NCBI GenBank assembly: GCA_026225015.1
Contig: JAMFRY010000276.1
Location: 1-13,395 of the forward strand
DNA from: Alphaproteobacteria bacterium
Lineage (GTDB): Bacteria > Pseudomonadota > Alphaproteobacteria > Acetobacterales > Acetobacteraceae
Reading direction: 5' to 3'
DNA: 13,395 nucleotides
The position numbers were made by a program, and so were the translations under genes. Below are positions 1 through 7,467 of this stretch, piece after piece (position 1 is the first letter of the stretch; every line of letters begins with the position of its first letter). Below the pieces are notes generated by a model. That model saw only the letters and a list, made by a program, of their open reading frames with translations, did not search any database and was not told the DNA's origin.

Positions 1-941
1 GCGGATTGGCCGTCCAGATTCACGGTGCCCGATTTCAGGGTCAAATCGTCGAGCCAGGTGCCATCCGGTAGCGCATCGGTGAGCTGGGCGAGGACCTGCA
101 TGGCATCGCCCGCCTGCTGCGCCTCCGCGATGGCGGCGCGGCCAAAGGCCGCGGTGCTTAACCGCTGGCGCAATGCGAGCGCCGTTTGCGCGGCCGGCGC
201 CTGTCCGGCAATTGTCTGCGCGGCGGCGTTCATGGCGGTTTGCTGGCGCAGAAAGGGCGAAACGGTACAGGCCAGCGCCAGCAGGCCACAAAGCAAAGGT
301 AACGCCACATTCAGCAGGCGGCGGGGGGGTGCGCCGGTCTCAAGCGCAATTTGGCCGCCCGGCGACTCGATGAAACTGGGGAAAAGCTGTTGGCGCGCCA
401 GCGCCTGGCGGAGCTGCTCAACAGGTTCCCGCAGCACGAAGGCAAGCTGCAGGCGCAATTTGCCGCGCGCCCGGTCCGGCGTGACGCCAGATATGCCCCA
501 ATACAAATTCTCGGCGGCAAACGGGGTAAGCCGGTCCATCTCAAAGCGCATCACCGTGTGCAACTGCCGGGCGGCAGCCAGCGGCAGCACCACTTCGCGC
601 GTAAGCACGCTGCCCGGTGGCAGCCTTAGGCCGGTGTCGAGGCGGCGGGTCATGACGGGCAGGGGGCTGTGCGGCGCGAGCGTGCCGAAGATGGTTTCGC
701 GGCGGTCCTGGCGCAGCCAGAGGGTTGCGTTGAGCGTTTCGTTCATTGCGGCGCCGGGATGTGGGTGGTCCATAGCGATCAGCAGCGCATCTTCGCCGCC
801 CTCTGCCCGGCGCAGGGCCTCAGGCATCAGCGAGCGCATTTGGGCGGTCCACCAGGCGGCGAGTTCTGCCAGCACCGATAGCGGCCCAACGAGCGAACTG
901 GGGGCGGCTTGCGACAGTTTCATGGCGGCTGGGTAATTCAT
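1..941 (-). CDS. gspL: GspL-like T2SS inner-membrane assembly protein (PilN-type), 3' end cut by window edge
   Basis: Reading the minus strand from an ATG at 941 gives 313 codons with no stop, running off the left edge, so the C-terminus is missing. Residues 1-208 are a soluble, presumably cytoplasmic region. It contains the stretch FEMDRLTPFAAENLYW, a signature I know from alphaproteobacterial and Xanthomonas GspL/PilN-type proteins. Residues about 211-232 form one hydrophobic membrane segment (LLCGLLALACTV), followed by an Ala/Gln-rich periplasmic part. GspL anchors the GspE ATPase to the inner membrane and pairs with GspM. The gene starts 31 bp after the gspJ stop. The Shine-Dalgarno is weak, and ATG 923 (residue 7) is an alternative start. 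The cytoplasmic part is somewhat short for GspL. Family assignment is good; L rather than a generic PilN-domain protein is inferred from position. Confidence 0.75.
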   Translation of the reverse strand, partial: MNYPAAMKLSQAAPSSLVGPLSVLAELAAWWTAQMRSLMPEALRRAEGGEDALLIAMDHPHPGAAMNETLNATLWLRQDRRETIFGTLAPHSPLPVMTRRLDTGLRLPPGSVLTREVVLPLAAARQLHTVMRFEMDRLTPFAAENLYWGISGVTPDRARGKLRLQLAFVLREPVEQLRQALARQQLFPSFIESPGGQIALETGAPPRRLLNVALPLLCGLLALACTVSPFLRQQTAMNAAAQTIAGQAPAAQTALALRQRLSTAAFGRAAIAEAQQAGDAMQVLAQLTDALPDGTWLDDLTLKSGTVNLDGQS

Positions 942-972
942 TTCATCGGCGCAGGTCAATGAAGCTTTCAAG

Positions 973-1557
973 TCAGTTGCCGGCCGCGACAGGCGCGGCG
1001 ATGAGATCCGGCCAGTCCGGTTGTCCATCGCGCTGGATATGCAGCCGCACCAGCAGCGGCAGGCCGCTCCCTGACCAGCTCGGCGTCCAAACCGGGGCGC
1101 CGCCGGATGACGGGTTGAGATAGCTGACGCTGAACCCCGTGGTCCCATGGGCGAGCACCTCGATTCGCGGCGGCGGCGGCCGGTGCAGCGGAATGCCCGG
1201 AGGGTGCGGGGAGTAGCGCAGCACCAACGCGCCATCCGGTCCGGCGAGAATAGCGGCGTCGGCCAGGGAGCCTGGCAGACCGGCGCCGGGGGGCAGGGGC
1301 GTGGTAAAGGCGAGGCGGTCCGGGCGTCCGTCGAGGCTGCCGGGCACCGCCTGGGCGATCATCCGCGTCAGCGCCGCATCCAGCGCCGCCATGTTCTCGG
1401 GTCCGGCAATCCGGCGCGGTCCGGATGACCACACGCTCAGGCCGAAGCGGAAGGTTTGCGTCAGCCCGGCCATCACCAGGCCAAAGACCACCAGCGCCAC
1501 CAGCATTTCCAGCAGGGTGAAACCGGAGTCGCACCCCCTGGCAACATGCCGCTTCAT
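973..1557 (-). CDS. gspJ: Type II secretion minor pseudopilin GspJ
   Basis: This 194-residue protein is a minor pseudopilin, predicted to sit at the tip of the T2SS pseudopilus with GspI (and usually GspK). Its short basic leader MKRHVARGCDSG ends in the Gly-Phe prepilin peptidase site. The mature N-terminus FTLLEMLVALVVFGLVMAGL follows, with Glu at +5 and the usual hydrophobic helix. The length and the C-terminal Trp/Pro-rich beta region fit GspJ. The start ATG at 1557 overlaps the gspI stop (ATGA), indicating translational coupling. A longer in-frame reading from 1680 exists but would bury the leader peptide inside gspI, so I reject it. The next gene downstream is gspL-like, with no gspK between. 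Pseudopilin identity is secure; J is assigned by length and gene order. Confidence 0.85.
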   Translation of the reverse strand: MKRHVARGCDSGFTLLEMLVALVVFGLVMAGLTQTFRFGLSVWSSGPRRIAGPENMAALDAALTRMIAQAVPGSLDGRPDRLAFTTPLPPGAGLPGSLADAAILAGPDGALVLRYSPHPPGIPLHRPPPPRIEVLAHGTTGFSVSYLNPSSGGAPVWTPSWSGSGLPLLVRLHIQRDGQPDWPDLIAAPVAAGN

Positions 1558-1925
1558 CGGCCTTGCCCCAGCCGCTCGGTGACGAGGGTGATTTGGCGGT
1601 GACCGTAGCGTTCCGTCAATTGCACGCGATACAGGGTGAGCGTGCCGTTGCTCTGGTCCGGCGTGATGTTGAGCTGCCATTGGTAGCCGCCGCCATCGTC
1701 GCCGCTCAACTGTTCGGGCTGCAGCGGCGTCAGCACACCGATCGAAGCCAGGCGGGATTGCGCCCGCACCACCGCCTCCTGCATACGCGCCGCCGCCGCC
1801 GCGCCGGCGGCGCCGTCGAAGCCAGCCTGGTAGAGCAGGATCGAACCAAAAGCCGCGATCACGAAGGCGGCCATGACCTCCAGCAAGGTAAAACCGTAAT
1901 CGGCGCGGCGCCGATCAAGGGGCAT
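1554..1925 (-). CDS. gspI: Type II secretion minor pseudopilin GspI
   Basis: This small pseudopilin of 123 residues is the usual size for GspI. The leader MPLDRRRADYG is followed by mature FTLLEVMAAFVIAAFGSILL, with Glu at +5 after the Gly-Phe cleavage site. In known systems GspI forms the core of the pseudopilus tip complex with GspJ and GspK. I chose ATG 1925 because the purine-rich GGACGGG lies at a suitable distance upstream. TTG 1934 (three codons longer) is open but has that run directly against it. The gene overlaps the end of gspH by 11 bp and the start of gspJ by 4 bp, so the three pseudopilins should be translated together from one message. The C-terminal half carries the beta-strand pattern typical of the family (YQWQLNITPDQSNGTLTLYRV). 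Confidence 0.85.
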   Translation of the reverse strand: MPLDRRRADYGFTLLEVMAAFVIAAFGSILLYQAGFDGAAGAAAAARMQEAVVRAQSRLASIGVLTPLQPEQLSGDDGGGYQWQLNITPDQSNGTLTLYRVQLTERYGHRQITLVTERLGQGR

Positions 1926-2325
1926 CGGTCGCAACCCGTCCGGTCAGCCAGTCAACACTGACCGCGATTTGCCCGCCGCCGGTGAGCAGGATGCGTCCGC
2001 CGCTTGCCGAGCCATCCGGCGCGAAGACAATCCCGCCCGGCGGCGCCTGCACCGCAATCGCGACCGAGGCGGGCAGGCGCGGCAGAACCGGCGCCACCGG
2101 ATGGCCTTCGGTGATCGCCTCGCCGCGCGCATCACGCATTGCCTCGGCCACCTGGCGGGCGGCGGTCTGCGTCTCCAGCCATTGGCTATGCGGCTGCCGG
2201 AACCCCGCCACCATGGTCAGCACCAGCCCCATGATGGCGATGACCACCAGCATTTCCATCAGCGTGAAGCCGGAATCCGGAGATGACGGATAACTCCTTT
2301 CAAAACCCTCGAGCCTGAGTCGCAT
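1915..2325 (-). CDS. gspH: Type II secretion minor pseudopilin GspH
   Basis: The 136-residue product has a leader ending SSPDSG, then mature FTLMEMLVVIAIMGLVLTMV with Glu at +5: a classic class III prepilin N-terminus. The C-terminal half has the GspH-type strand motif FAPDGSASGGRILL, which matches the F-PDGS-SGG-I-L pattern of GspH rather than the calcium-binding loop of GspG. GspH is a minor pseudopilin near the pseudopilus tip. I chose ATG 2325; the frame stays open back to 2430, but that would give a leader of over 50 residues overlapping gspF. No strong ribosome-binding site precedes 2325, so the exact start is uncertain. It follows gspF after an 88-bp gap where gspG would normally be. 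Confidence 0.82.
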   Translation of the reverse strand: MRLRLEGFERSYPSSPDSGFTLMEMLVVIAIMGLVLTMVAGFRQPHSQWLETQTAARQVAEAMRDARGEAITEGHPVAPVLPRLPASVAIAVQAPPGGIVFAPDGSASGGRILLTGGGQIAVSVDWLTGRVATDAP

Positions 2326-2413
2326 GGTGCCGTTTTTCGAGCACCGGAGCACAAGAAATGCGGCGCCAGGTGCCCGACCAGGGGCGGCCAGGCTAGTAGG
2401 ATTTTCAAAGGAG
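2326..2413. other. Gap between gspF and gspH where gspG is expected
   Basis: These 88 bp separate the gspF stop from the chosen gspH start, in an operon whose other junctions are overlapping or tight. I find no prepilin leader, no remnant of the GFTLIE motif and no convincing terminator here. The minus strand is GC-rich with loose self-complementarity (GGCCGCCCC / GGGCACC region) but no clean stem plus T-run. The stretch could be a deletion scar, a 5' leader for gspH, or simple spacer. Confidence 0.5.
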
Positions 2414-3628
2414 CTATTGCGCGATGTCATTGAGGCTGAGCATAGCCAGCAGCAGCGAGGAGACGATGCCTGCCACCGCCGCGCCCATCAGGATGGTAAT
2501 GGCGGGAACCAACAGCGCCACCATGCGCTGCAACGCCAAGCGGGTGCGTTCCTCATGAATATCCGCGGCCCGCAACGCAAGCGGTCCGAGCTGCGCCGTC
2601 GCCTCGCCCAGCCGCAGCAGATGCACCAGCCGGATGGGAAAGATCGCCGATTTTTGTAATGAGGCCGACATGCCCTGGCCGGTTTTGGCGCTCTCCGCCG
2701 CCGCCGCTACGGCTTGCTGCGCCATTCGGTTGTCGAGCACTTCCCGCACGATCCCCAGCGCCGCCAGCAGCGGCACGCCGTTGCTCAGCAGCATGCCGAG
2801 CGTGCGGGCAAAACGTGCGGCCAGGACTTCGCTGATCAGTCCCCCGGCGATCGGCAGCCGGAGCAGCAGCCGGTCAACGGCCAGGCGAAATGCCGGGCGT
2901 TGCAGCGCCTGCCGGAGCAACAATCCCAGCAGCGCCAGAGCTACCAGCGCATAGAGCCCGTAGGATGAAACGGCATTGCCGCTGGCCAGCAGAAAGGCCG
3001 TGGAAGGCGGCAGCGCCACGCCGTTTTCGGCGAAGAGCGGCACGAATTGCGGCAAGACCTGGGTGAGCAGCAGCACGATTGAGCCGGTAGCGGCAACCAG
3101 CAGGATGGCGGGATAGATCATCGCCGACTGGATCGCCGCGGTCATGCTCCGCTGCCGCTCCAGCAGGCCGGCCAGGCGTTCAAGTGTATTGCCGAGATCG
3201 CCGCCGGCCTCGCCAGCCTTTACCAAGCCGATATATAGCCGGGTGAAACTTTTTGGCTCGCGCTGCAGGGCGGCCGCCAGCGCGGCGCCGTTGCGCACCG
3301 ACTCGCGCACCCGGCCCATCACTGCGGCTACCCGTTTGCTGGTGGCGTCCTCGGTCATCAGGCGCAAGGAGCGGTCGAGGTCCTGGCCGGCGTTCAACAT
3401 GCTGGCCAGTTCGCGCGTCACCTCGGTCAGCTCGGTATGGCTTAAGCGCCCGCCATTGCCGATTTCGGCCGAAAGTAGGGTCATCAACCGGCCAGACGGC
3501 GCGATGCTGAGCACCATGGCGCCACGCTTCTGCAGCGAGGCGGCGATTTCCGCTTCGCTGGCGCCGTCGCTGATGCCTTTCAACAATTCGCCAGAGCTGG
3601 CCATCGCGCGGTAGCGATAGCGAGTCAT
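2414..3628 (-). CDS. gspF: Type II secretion inner-membrane platform protein GspF
   Basis: The 404-residue protein is the polytopic platform protein that connects the GspE ATPase to pseudopilus growth. It starts MTRYRYRAM with the usual short N-terminal strand. Two T2SSF repeats follow, at about residues 70-195 (containing KAGEAGGDLGNTLERLA) and 270-395 (RLGEATAQLGPLALRAADIHEE). Membrane segments lie at about 170-190 (YPAILLVAATGSIVLLLTQV), 220-240 and at the C-terminus (VPAITILMGAAVAGIV). ATG 3628 overlaps the gspE stop in an ATGA arrangement and gives the family's normal length (about 400). A longer in-frame reading to 3874 lies inside gspE and is rejected. The second repeat has GEATAQL where the first has the more typical GEAGGDL; this variation is common. 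Confidence 0.93.
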   Translation of the reverse strand: MTRYRYRAMASSGELLKGISDGASEAEIAASLQKRGAMVLSIAPSGRLMTLLSAEIGNGGRLSHTELTEVTRELASMLNAGQDLDRSLRLMTEDATSKRVAAVMGRVRESVRNGAALAAALQREPKSFTRLYIGLVKAGEAGGDLGNTLERLAGLLERQRSMTAAIQSAMIYPAILLVAATGSIVLLLTQVLPQFVPLFAENGVALPPSTAFLLASGNAVSSYGLYALVALALLGLLLRQALQRPAFRLAVDRLLLRLPIAGGLISEVLAARFARTLGMLLSNGVPLLAALGIVREVLDNRMAQQAVAAAAESAKTGQGMSASLQKSAIFPIRLVHLLRLGEATAQLGPLALRAADIHEERTRLALQRMVALLVPAITILMGAAVAGIVSSLLLAMLSLNDIAQ

Positions 3629-5343
3629 GCATCCTCCGCCCGCACGGCGCGCAGGATTTCCTCGATCGTGGTCTCGCCCCGCGCCACCGCTTCCATGCCG
3701 GTTTGCAGCATGGTCTTCATCCCCGCAGCCGCGGCGGCCCGTTCGATCGCTACATGATCGGCGCGGGCGAAGAGCAGGCGCTCGATCTCGGCATTGGGGG
3801 TGAGAAATTCCGCGATCGCCTGTCGGCCGCGATAGCCGGTCTGCCGGCAGGCCGGGCAGCCGACGGCCCGGCACATCGTGTCACCGGTCAACCCGTAACG
3901 CTGCGTGAGCTCGGCCGGCACCGGCGCTGGCTGCTTGCAGGCGTCGCAGAGCCGCCGCACCAGGCGCTGCGCCAGCACCCCGCGCAGCACCGCCGCCATC
4001 AGATAGTCCTCCAGCCCCATATCGCGCAGCCGGGTGATCGCCGCGGCGGCGGAATTGGTGTGTAGGGTGGAGAGCACCAGATGCCCGGTCAACGCCGCCC
4101 GCGCGGCAATTTCGGCGGTCTCGAGGTCGCGGATTTCGCCCACCATGATCACATTCGGGTCCAGCCGCACGATGCTGCGTAGCAGCGAGGCAAAGCCCAG
4201 CCCGATCTGCGGCCGTACCTGAATCTGGTTGACCCCCGGCAGCTGGTATTCGATCGGGTCTTCGACCGTGATGATCTTGGTCTCCGCCGAGTTCAGCGAG
4301 CGCAAGGCGGTATAAAGCGTGGTGGTTTTGCCCGATCCGGTTGGCCCGGTGACCAAAAGGATGCCGTTCGGAGCGGCCAAAGCTACCTTCAGCCGCTCGA
4401 TCACCTGCGCATCATGGCCCTGGCTGGTAAAATCGAAGGCGACGGCGTTGCGGTCCAGTACGCGCAGCACGATGATTTCGCCATGCAGGCTGGGCGCCGT
4501 GGCGATGCGGAACACTACGTCCTGACCGCGCACGGCAATGCGGATCCGGCCATCCTGTGGCAACCGGCGTTCGGCGATGTCGAGCTTGGCCAGGATTTTC
4601 AGCCGGGAGATGATCGCCGGGGCCAGACGAGCCGGCTGGGTCTCGGCTTCCTGCAGATCGCCGTCATAGCGGTAGCGAATCCGCAACCGGTCCTCGAACG
4701 GCTCGATATGGATGTCCGAGGCCATCGTTTCGACCGCCTTGGCGATTATCTGGTTCACCAGCCGGATCACCGGCGCTTCCGAGGCCAGGTCCTTCAGCCG
4801 TTCGGCGTCATCCTCCGCCGCTTCGGAATTTTCCCCAGGCGTTTGGTGCGCCTCGGTCTCCGGTTCGGGATAGAGCCGGTCGAGCGCTGCTTCCAGCTCG
4901 ATCGGCACCGCCACCGCGATGCGGGTTTCCAGCCCGGTGGCCAGACTTACGGCAGCAGGGGTAAACCGGTCCAGCGGATCGGCCATGGCGAGCAGGAGGT
5001 GGCCGGCGCCGGGTGGGACCTCGATCCCCAGCGGCACCGCCTTGGCGGCGCGCAGAAATCGCGGCAGCAGCAGTTCCGGCAATACCGGCATATCCGGGTA
5101 GTCCTCAGGCGCGGCAATCCGAAGGCCCAACGCCGTCGCCAAACTCTCGGCCAGCACCCGCTCCGAGACCAGGCCGAGCTGAATCAAGGCCTGCAGACCG
5201 CTGGCGCCGCTCTCTCGCGCTACCGCCCGTGCCCGCTCGACGGCGAAGGCATCGCAGCTACCGGCCGCCAGCAACATCTCCAAGGCGTCTTCCGCCGGGT
5301 TCGCCAATTCCGGCGCGGCCGTTGGCAAGGGTAGACCGTCCAT
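3625..5343 (-). CDS. gspE: Type II secretion cytoplasmic ATPase GspE
   Basis: This hexameric AAA-type secretion ATPase powers pseudopilus assembly from the cytoplasm, bound to GspL and GspF. From ATG 5343 it has 572 residues. An N-terminal T2SSE_N domain covers roughly 20-150, followed by an acidic linker. The core has SDIHIEPFEDRLRIRYRYDG, Walker A GPTGSGKT (333-340, Lys339), the Asp box ITVEDPIEYQLPGVNQIQV, Walker B region LDPNVIMVGEIRDLETAEIA and the His box STLHTNSA. A C-terminal zinc motif (Cys466, Cys469, Cys496, Cys499) distinguishes GspE/PilB ATPases. The start is uncertain: the frame is open to TTG 5379 (12 residues more), but that TTG has no ribosome-binding site, whereas ATG 5343 has GAAGAAG upstream. 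It is first in the left block, facing the divergent phosphoesterase gene. Confidence 0.93.
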   Translation of the reverse strand: MDGLPLPTAAPELANPAEDALEMLLAAGSCDAFAVERARAVARESGASGLQALIQLGLVSERVLAESLATALGLRIAAPEDYPDMPVLPELLLPRFLRAAKAVPLGIEVPPGAGHLLLAMADPLDRFTPAAVSLATGLETRIAVAVPIELEAALDRLYPEPETEAHQTPGENSEAAEDDAERLKDLASEAPVIRLVNQIIAKAVETMASDIHIEPFEDRLRIRYRYDGDLQEAETQPARLAPAIISRLKILAKLDIAERRLPQDGRIRIAVRGQDVVFRIATAPSLHGEIIVLRVLDRNAVAFDFTSQGHDAQVIERLKVALAAPNGILLVTGPTGSGKTTTLYTALRSLNSAETKIITVEDPIEYQLPGVNQIQVRPQIGLGFASLLRSIVRLDPNVIMVGEIRDLETAEIAARAALTGHLVLSTLHTNSAAAAITRLRDMGLEDYLMAAVLRGVLAQRLVRRLCDACKQPAPVPAELTQRYGLTGDTMCRAVGCPACRQTGYRGRQAIAEFLTPNAEIERLLFARADHVAIERAAAAAGMKTMLQTGMEAVARGETTIEEILRAVRAEDA

Positions 5344-5537
5344 GGAGCGCTTCTTCGCCGCAATTGCCGCCACCGGCAAGTGATATTGTGGAGGCGATAC
5401 AAAACCAAAATGAAATTGCGCAATATGAGCGCCGGCTTTGATGCGCCTCAGTTTAAGCTTCGCGTCCTGGTTGCAGCGGGCGGTCCGCTTCGGTACGCAG
5501 TTCTATGAAAAACGTGCAATCCTCGTCGCCCGCCTTC

Positions 5538-5563
5538 GCGTAACAAATCATAATTGCGTAACA
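5538..5563. repeat. Direct repeat GCGTAACA, candidate operator
   Basis: GCGTAACA occurs at 5538-5545 and again at 5556-5563, an 18-bp period, both inside the divergent gspE/phosphoesterase intergenic region. The arrangement could be a binding site for a dimeric regulator. An 8-bp repeat in AT-rich DNA may also be chance, so confidence is low. Confidence 0.25.
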
Positions 5564-5577
5564 CTCAAACGGTCCAA
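5547..5577 (-). promoter_or_regulatory. Weak candidate gspE promoter
   Basis: On the minus strand TTGGAC (5577-5572) and TATGAT (5552-5547) resemble -35 and -10 boxes. They are separated by 19 bp, longer than the 17-bp optimum. The direct repeat GCGTAACA overlaps this site, so a regulator bound there could affect it. The leader to ATG 5343 would be about 200 nt. Confidence 0.2.
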
Positions 5578-5643
5578 GGTCTCATACTAGGGAGCCCGCA
5601 GCCTTAAAGTTTTTCTTAACAATTTCTGCGACAGGAAAATGCC

Positions 5644-7329
5644 ATGCATCTACGAAAATCACTTCTCGGCGCTTCGATCTGTATGTCCGCGGCGCTTTTG
5701 GCGACTGCGTTTGCGCTGCCGGCGCAAAGCTCTGCGAACCCATCCAATGGCGCTACTGCGCCAGCCAGTCTGGCTTTTGCGGCGCTCACCCCGGAACTTA
5801 CCCCGACCAGGTCCCCGATCAAACATGTGGTCGTCATCTATCAGGAAAACGTTTCCTTCGATCATTATTTCGCAACCTATCCGAACGCCTCCAATCCGCC
5901 TGGCGAACCCAAATTCACGCCGCGCGGGAACACGCCAAAGGTCAATAATCTTGTGACCGCAAACCTACTGACCAATAATCCCAATTTCACCAACACGGCC
6001 AATGGCGTGAACGCGGCGGAGCCGTTCCGCCTGGATCGGACCCAGGCCGCCACCAACGACCAGAACCATGGCTACACGGCGGAGCAACAGGCCTATGACA
6101 ACGGCAAGGCGGATCTGTTTCCGAAATATACCGGTAACGGCACCCCCGGCGGCGCCGGCGCGTTCGGCACGCAAGGCCAGGTGATGGGCTATTATGACGG
6201 CAATACCGTGACTGCCTTTTGGTACTACGCCCAGCATTTCGCGATGAACGACAATTCCTATACCAACACCTATGGCCCCTCCACCCCTGGCGCGCTTGAA
6301 GCGGTTGCGGGGCAGACCAATGGGTATAAAGTCGTTCTCTCCTCCAATAGCAGCTACTATGTTCCGGATGGCCAGGGCGGCAATACGCTGATCAGCGACG
6401 TCGATCCCGGCTACGATGTCTGCTCTTCCAAGACGGACACGGGGATCATCGACGCCAAGAACATCGGCGATCTGCTCAATGAACACCGCATCACCTGGGG
6501 CGGCTTCATGGGCGGCTTCAATCTGCATGCTACCAACCCGAACGGCACCACCGGCTGCGCGCGCAGCACACTCTCGACTGTGGTCGGCGCGTCGAAGGCG
6601 GACTACGTTCCGCATCATAACTGGCTGCAATACTTCGTCTCTACCTCCAACCCGACCCATGCCCGCCCGGCTTCGCTGACGGATATCGGCTATAGCTACG
6701 AGCATAGCGGCAAGGCTGAACCGGCGAACCACGAATACGACCTGGGTGATTTCTATGATGTGGTCAGCAGCGGTAACTTCCCGTCGGTCTCCTACATCAA
6801 GCTGAAAGCCTATCAGGACGGCCATGCCGGCTATTCCGACCCGCTTGATGAGCAGGCCGGCATCGTGAAACTGGTCAACTTTCTCGAGTCCCGGCCGGAA
6901 TGGAAAGATACGGCGATCATCATCGCCTATGACGACTCCGATGGCTGGTACGACCATGCCTACGCCAAGCCCGAAAGCTCCTCGTTCAACGCTACGGCCG
7001 ACCAACTCAACGGGGCCGGCAAGTGTGGCACCGGCACGCCTGACAAGGGTTTATTGGGCAAGCCAGTGCAAGGCCGCTGCGGCCCTGGCACGCGTTTGCC
7101 GTTGCTGGTGATCTCGCCCTGGGCGAAGGATAATTACGTCGATCACACCCTCTCCTCGGAGGCGTCGATCGTACGCTTTATCGAAGACAACTGGCTGCAT
7201 GGTGAACGCCTGGGCGGCGGAGCGTTCGACGCGACCGCCGGTTCGCTCTGGGGGTTGTTCGATTTCCACTGTCCCAAATTTGATCGTGGTGGGCCTCTGA
7301 ACGAGCAAACTGGCGAGCCGGCCTCCTAG
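5644..7329 (+). CDS. Secreted phosphoesterase, acid phosphatase AcpA / phospholipase C family
   Basis: The 561-residue protein belongs to the phosphoesterase family (Pfam PF04185) that includes Francisella AcpA and bacterial phospholipases C. It is expected to cleave phosphate monoesters or phospholipids outside the cytoplasm. Residues 1-31 form a Sec-type signal peptide (basic LRKS, hydrophobic core, cleavage near ALPAQSSA) with no lipobox Cys. The first metal motif is VVIYQENVSFDHYF (Glu68, Asn69, Asp73, His74). A central NDNSYTNTYGPSTPGALE follows, then NHEYDLGDF (His363) and the C-terminal metal motif AYDDSDGWYDH (Asp430, Asp431, His438). There is no extra C-terminal domain of the kind found in Pseudomonas PlcH. 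The ribosome-binding site AGGA supports ATG 5644; ATG 5639 is out of frame. Phosphatase versus phospholipase cannot be settled from sequence. Its place in a T2SS locus makes it a likely secretion substrate (inference). Confidence 0.88.
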   Translation: MHLRKSLLGASICMSAALLATAFALPAQSSANPSNGATAPASLAFAALTPELTPTRSPIKHVVVIYQENVSFDHYFATYPNASNPPGEPKFTPRGNTPKVNNLVTANLLTNNPNFTNTANGVNAAEPFRLDRTQAATNDQNHGYTAEQQAYDNGKADLFPKYTGNGTPGGAGAFGTQGQVMGYYDGNTVTAFWYYAQHFAMNDNSYTNTYGPSTPGALEAVAGQTNGYKVVLSSNSSYYVPDGQGGNTLISDVDPGYDVCSSKTDTGIIDAKNIGDLLNEHRITWGGFMGGFNLHATNPNGTTGCARSTLSTVVGASKADYVPHHNWLQYFVSTSNPTHARPASLTDIGYSYEHSGKAEPANHEYDLGDFYDVVSSGNFPSVSYIKLKAYQDGHAGYSDPLDEQAGIVKLVNFLESRPEWKDTAIIIAYDDSDGWYDHAYAKPESSSFNATADQLNGAGKCGTGTPDKGLLGKPVQGRCGPGTRLPLLVISPWAKDNYVDHTLSSEASIVRFIEDNWLHGERLGGGAFDATAGSLWGLFDFHCPKFDRGGPLNEQTGEPAS

Positions 7330-7341
7330 AGCGCGACTTAA

Positions 7342-7373
7342 GTTTAGGTTGACGCATCCGCGTCAACCTAAAC
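7342..7373. repeat. Perfect 14-bp inverted repeat
   Basis: GTTTAGGTTGACGC, a 4-base loop ATCC, then GCGTCAACCTAAAC: a perfect 14-bp stem 12 bp after the phosphoesterase stop. It could terminate or stabilise the phosphoesterase mRNA, but it lacks the T-run of an intrinsic terminator on either strand. Flanking GCGC on both sides could lengthen the stem with a bulge. Confidence 0.8.
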
Positions 7374-7404
7374 GCGCACCAATTGTTTGATGAGAGACTG
7401 AGTC

Positions 7405-7446
7405 ACGCTCTCGGTTTCCCCGCAAAAGGGTGTCAACCGAGAGCGT
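7405..7446. repeat. 12-bp inverted repeat with 18-base loop
   Basis: ACGCTCTCGGTT (7405-7416) pairs perfectly with AACCGAGAGCGT (7435-7446). The loop contains a possible inner CCC/GGG stem. It overlaps the next palindrome by 3 bp, so the two would compete or stack. Confidence 0.75.
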
Positions 7447-7467
7447 TCAGGCCCGAGGGCCTGAACG
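7444..7467. repeat. 11-bp inverted repeat with 2-base centre
   Basis: CGTTCAGGCCC, centre GA, then GGGCCTGAACG: an 11-bp arm palindrome ending about 20 bp before the peroxidase start codon. In mRNA it would form a strong hairpin just before the ribosome-binding site. Confidence 0.75.

Larger units (their letters stand above)
5344..5643. promoter_or_regulatory. Divergent intergenic region between gspE and the phosphoesterase
   Basis: These 300 bp (264 if gspE starts at 5379) must hold promoters for both directions. The part from about 5535 to 5640 is clearly more AT-rich than the flanking genes. I find no convincing sigma-70 pair towards the phosphoesterase. Its ribosome-binding site is good: AGGA at 5633-5636, seven bases before ATG 5644. 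No RNA gene or riboswitch was recognised. Confidence 0.6.

Noticed and set aside
25..936. A 303-codon plus-strand reading frame
   Set aside because: It is antisense to the GspL-like gene, whose minus-strand reading has a PilN-family signature and a membrane segment; the plus-strand product is Ser/Arg/Ala-rich without recognisable domains.
2326..2430. N-terminal extension of gspH to 2430
   Set aside because: It would overlap the gspF end and give a leader of over 50 residues before the prepilin cleavage site, against about 19 from ATG 2325.
3629..3874. N-terminal extension of gspF to 3874
   Set aside because: The extra residues are Arg/Pro-rich out-of-frame gspE sequence; ATG 3628 with ATGA coupling gives the standard GspF start.
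4414..5334. A 306-codon plus-strand reading frame
   Set aside because: Antisense to gspE. Its Arg/Gln/His-rich composition is typical of the opposite strand of a GC-rich gene.
5344..5379. TTG 5379 as the gspE start
   Set aside because: Possible but less likely: no ribosome-binding site precedes it, while ATG 5343 has a GAAGAAG run at suitable distance. Homologue alignment would settle it.
5965..7005. A 346-codon minus-strand reading frame
   Set aside because: Antisense to the phosphoesterase, which has family motifs along its whole length; the antisense product shows no domain or export signal.
7342..7373. The 14-bp palindrome as a standard intrinsic terminator
   Set aside because: Neither flank has a T-run, so I list it as an inverted repeat rather than a terminator.
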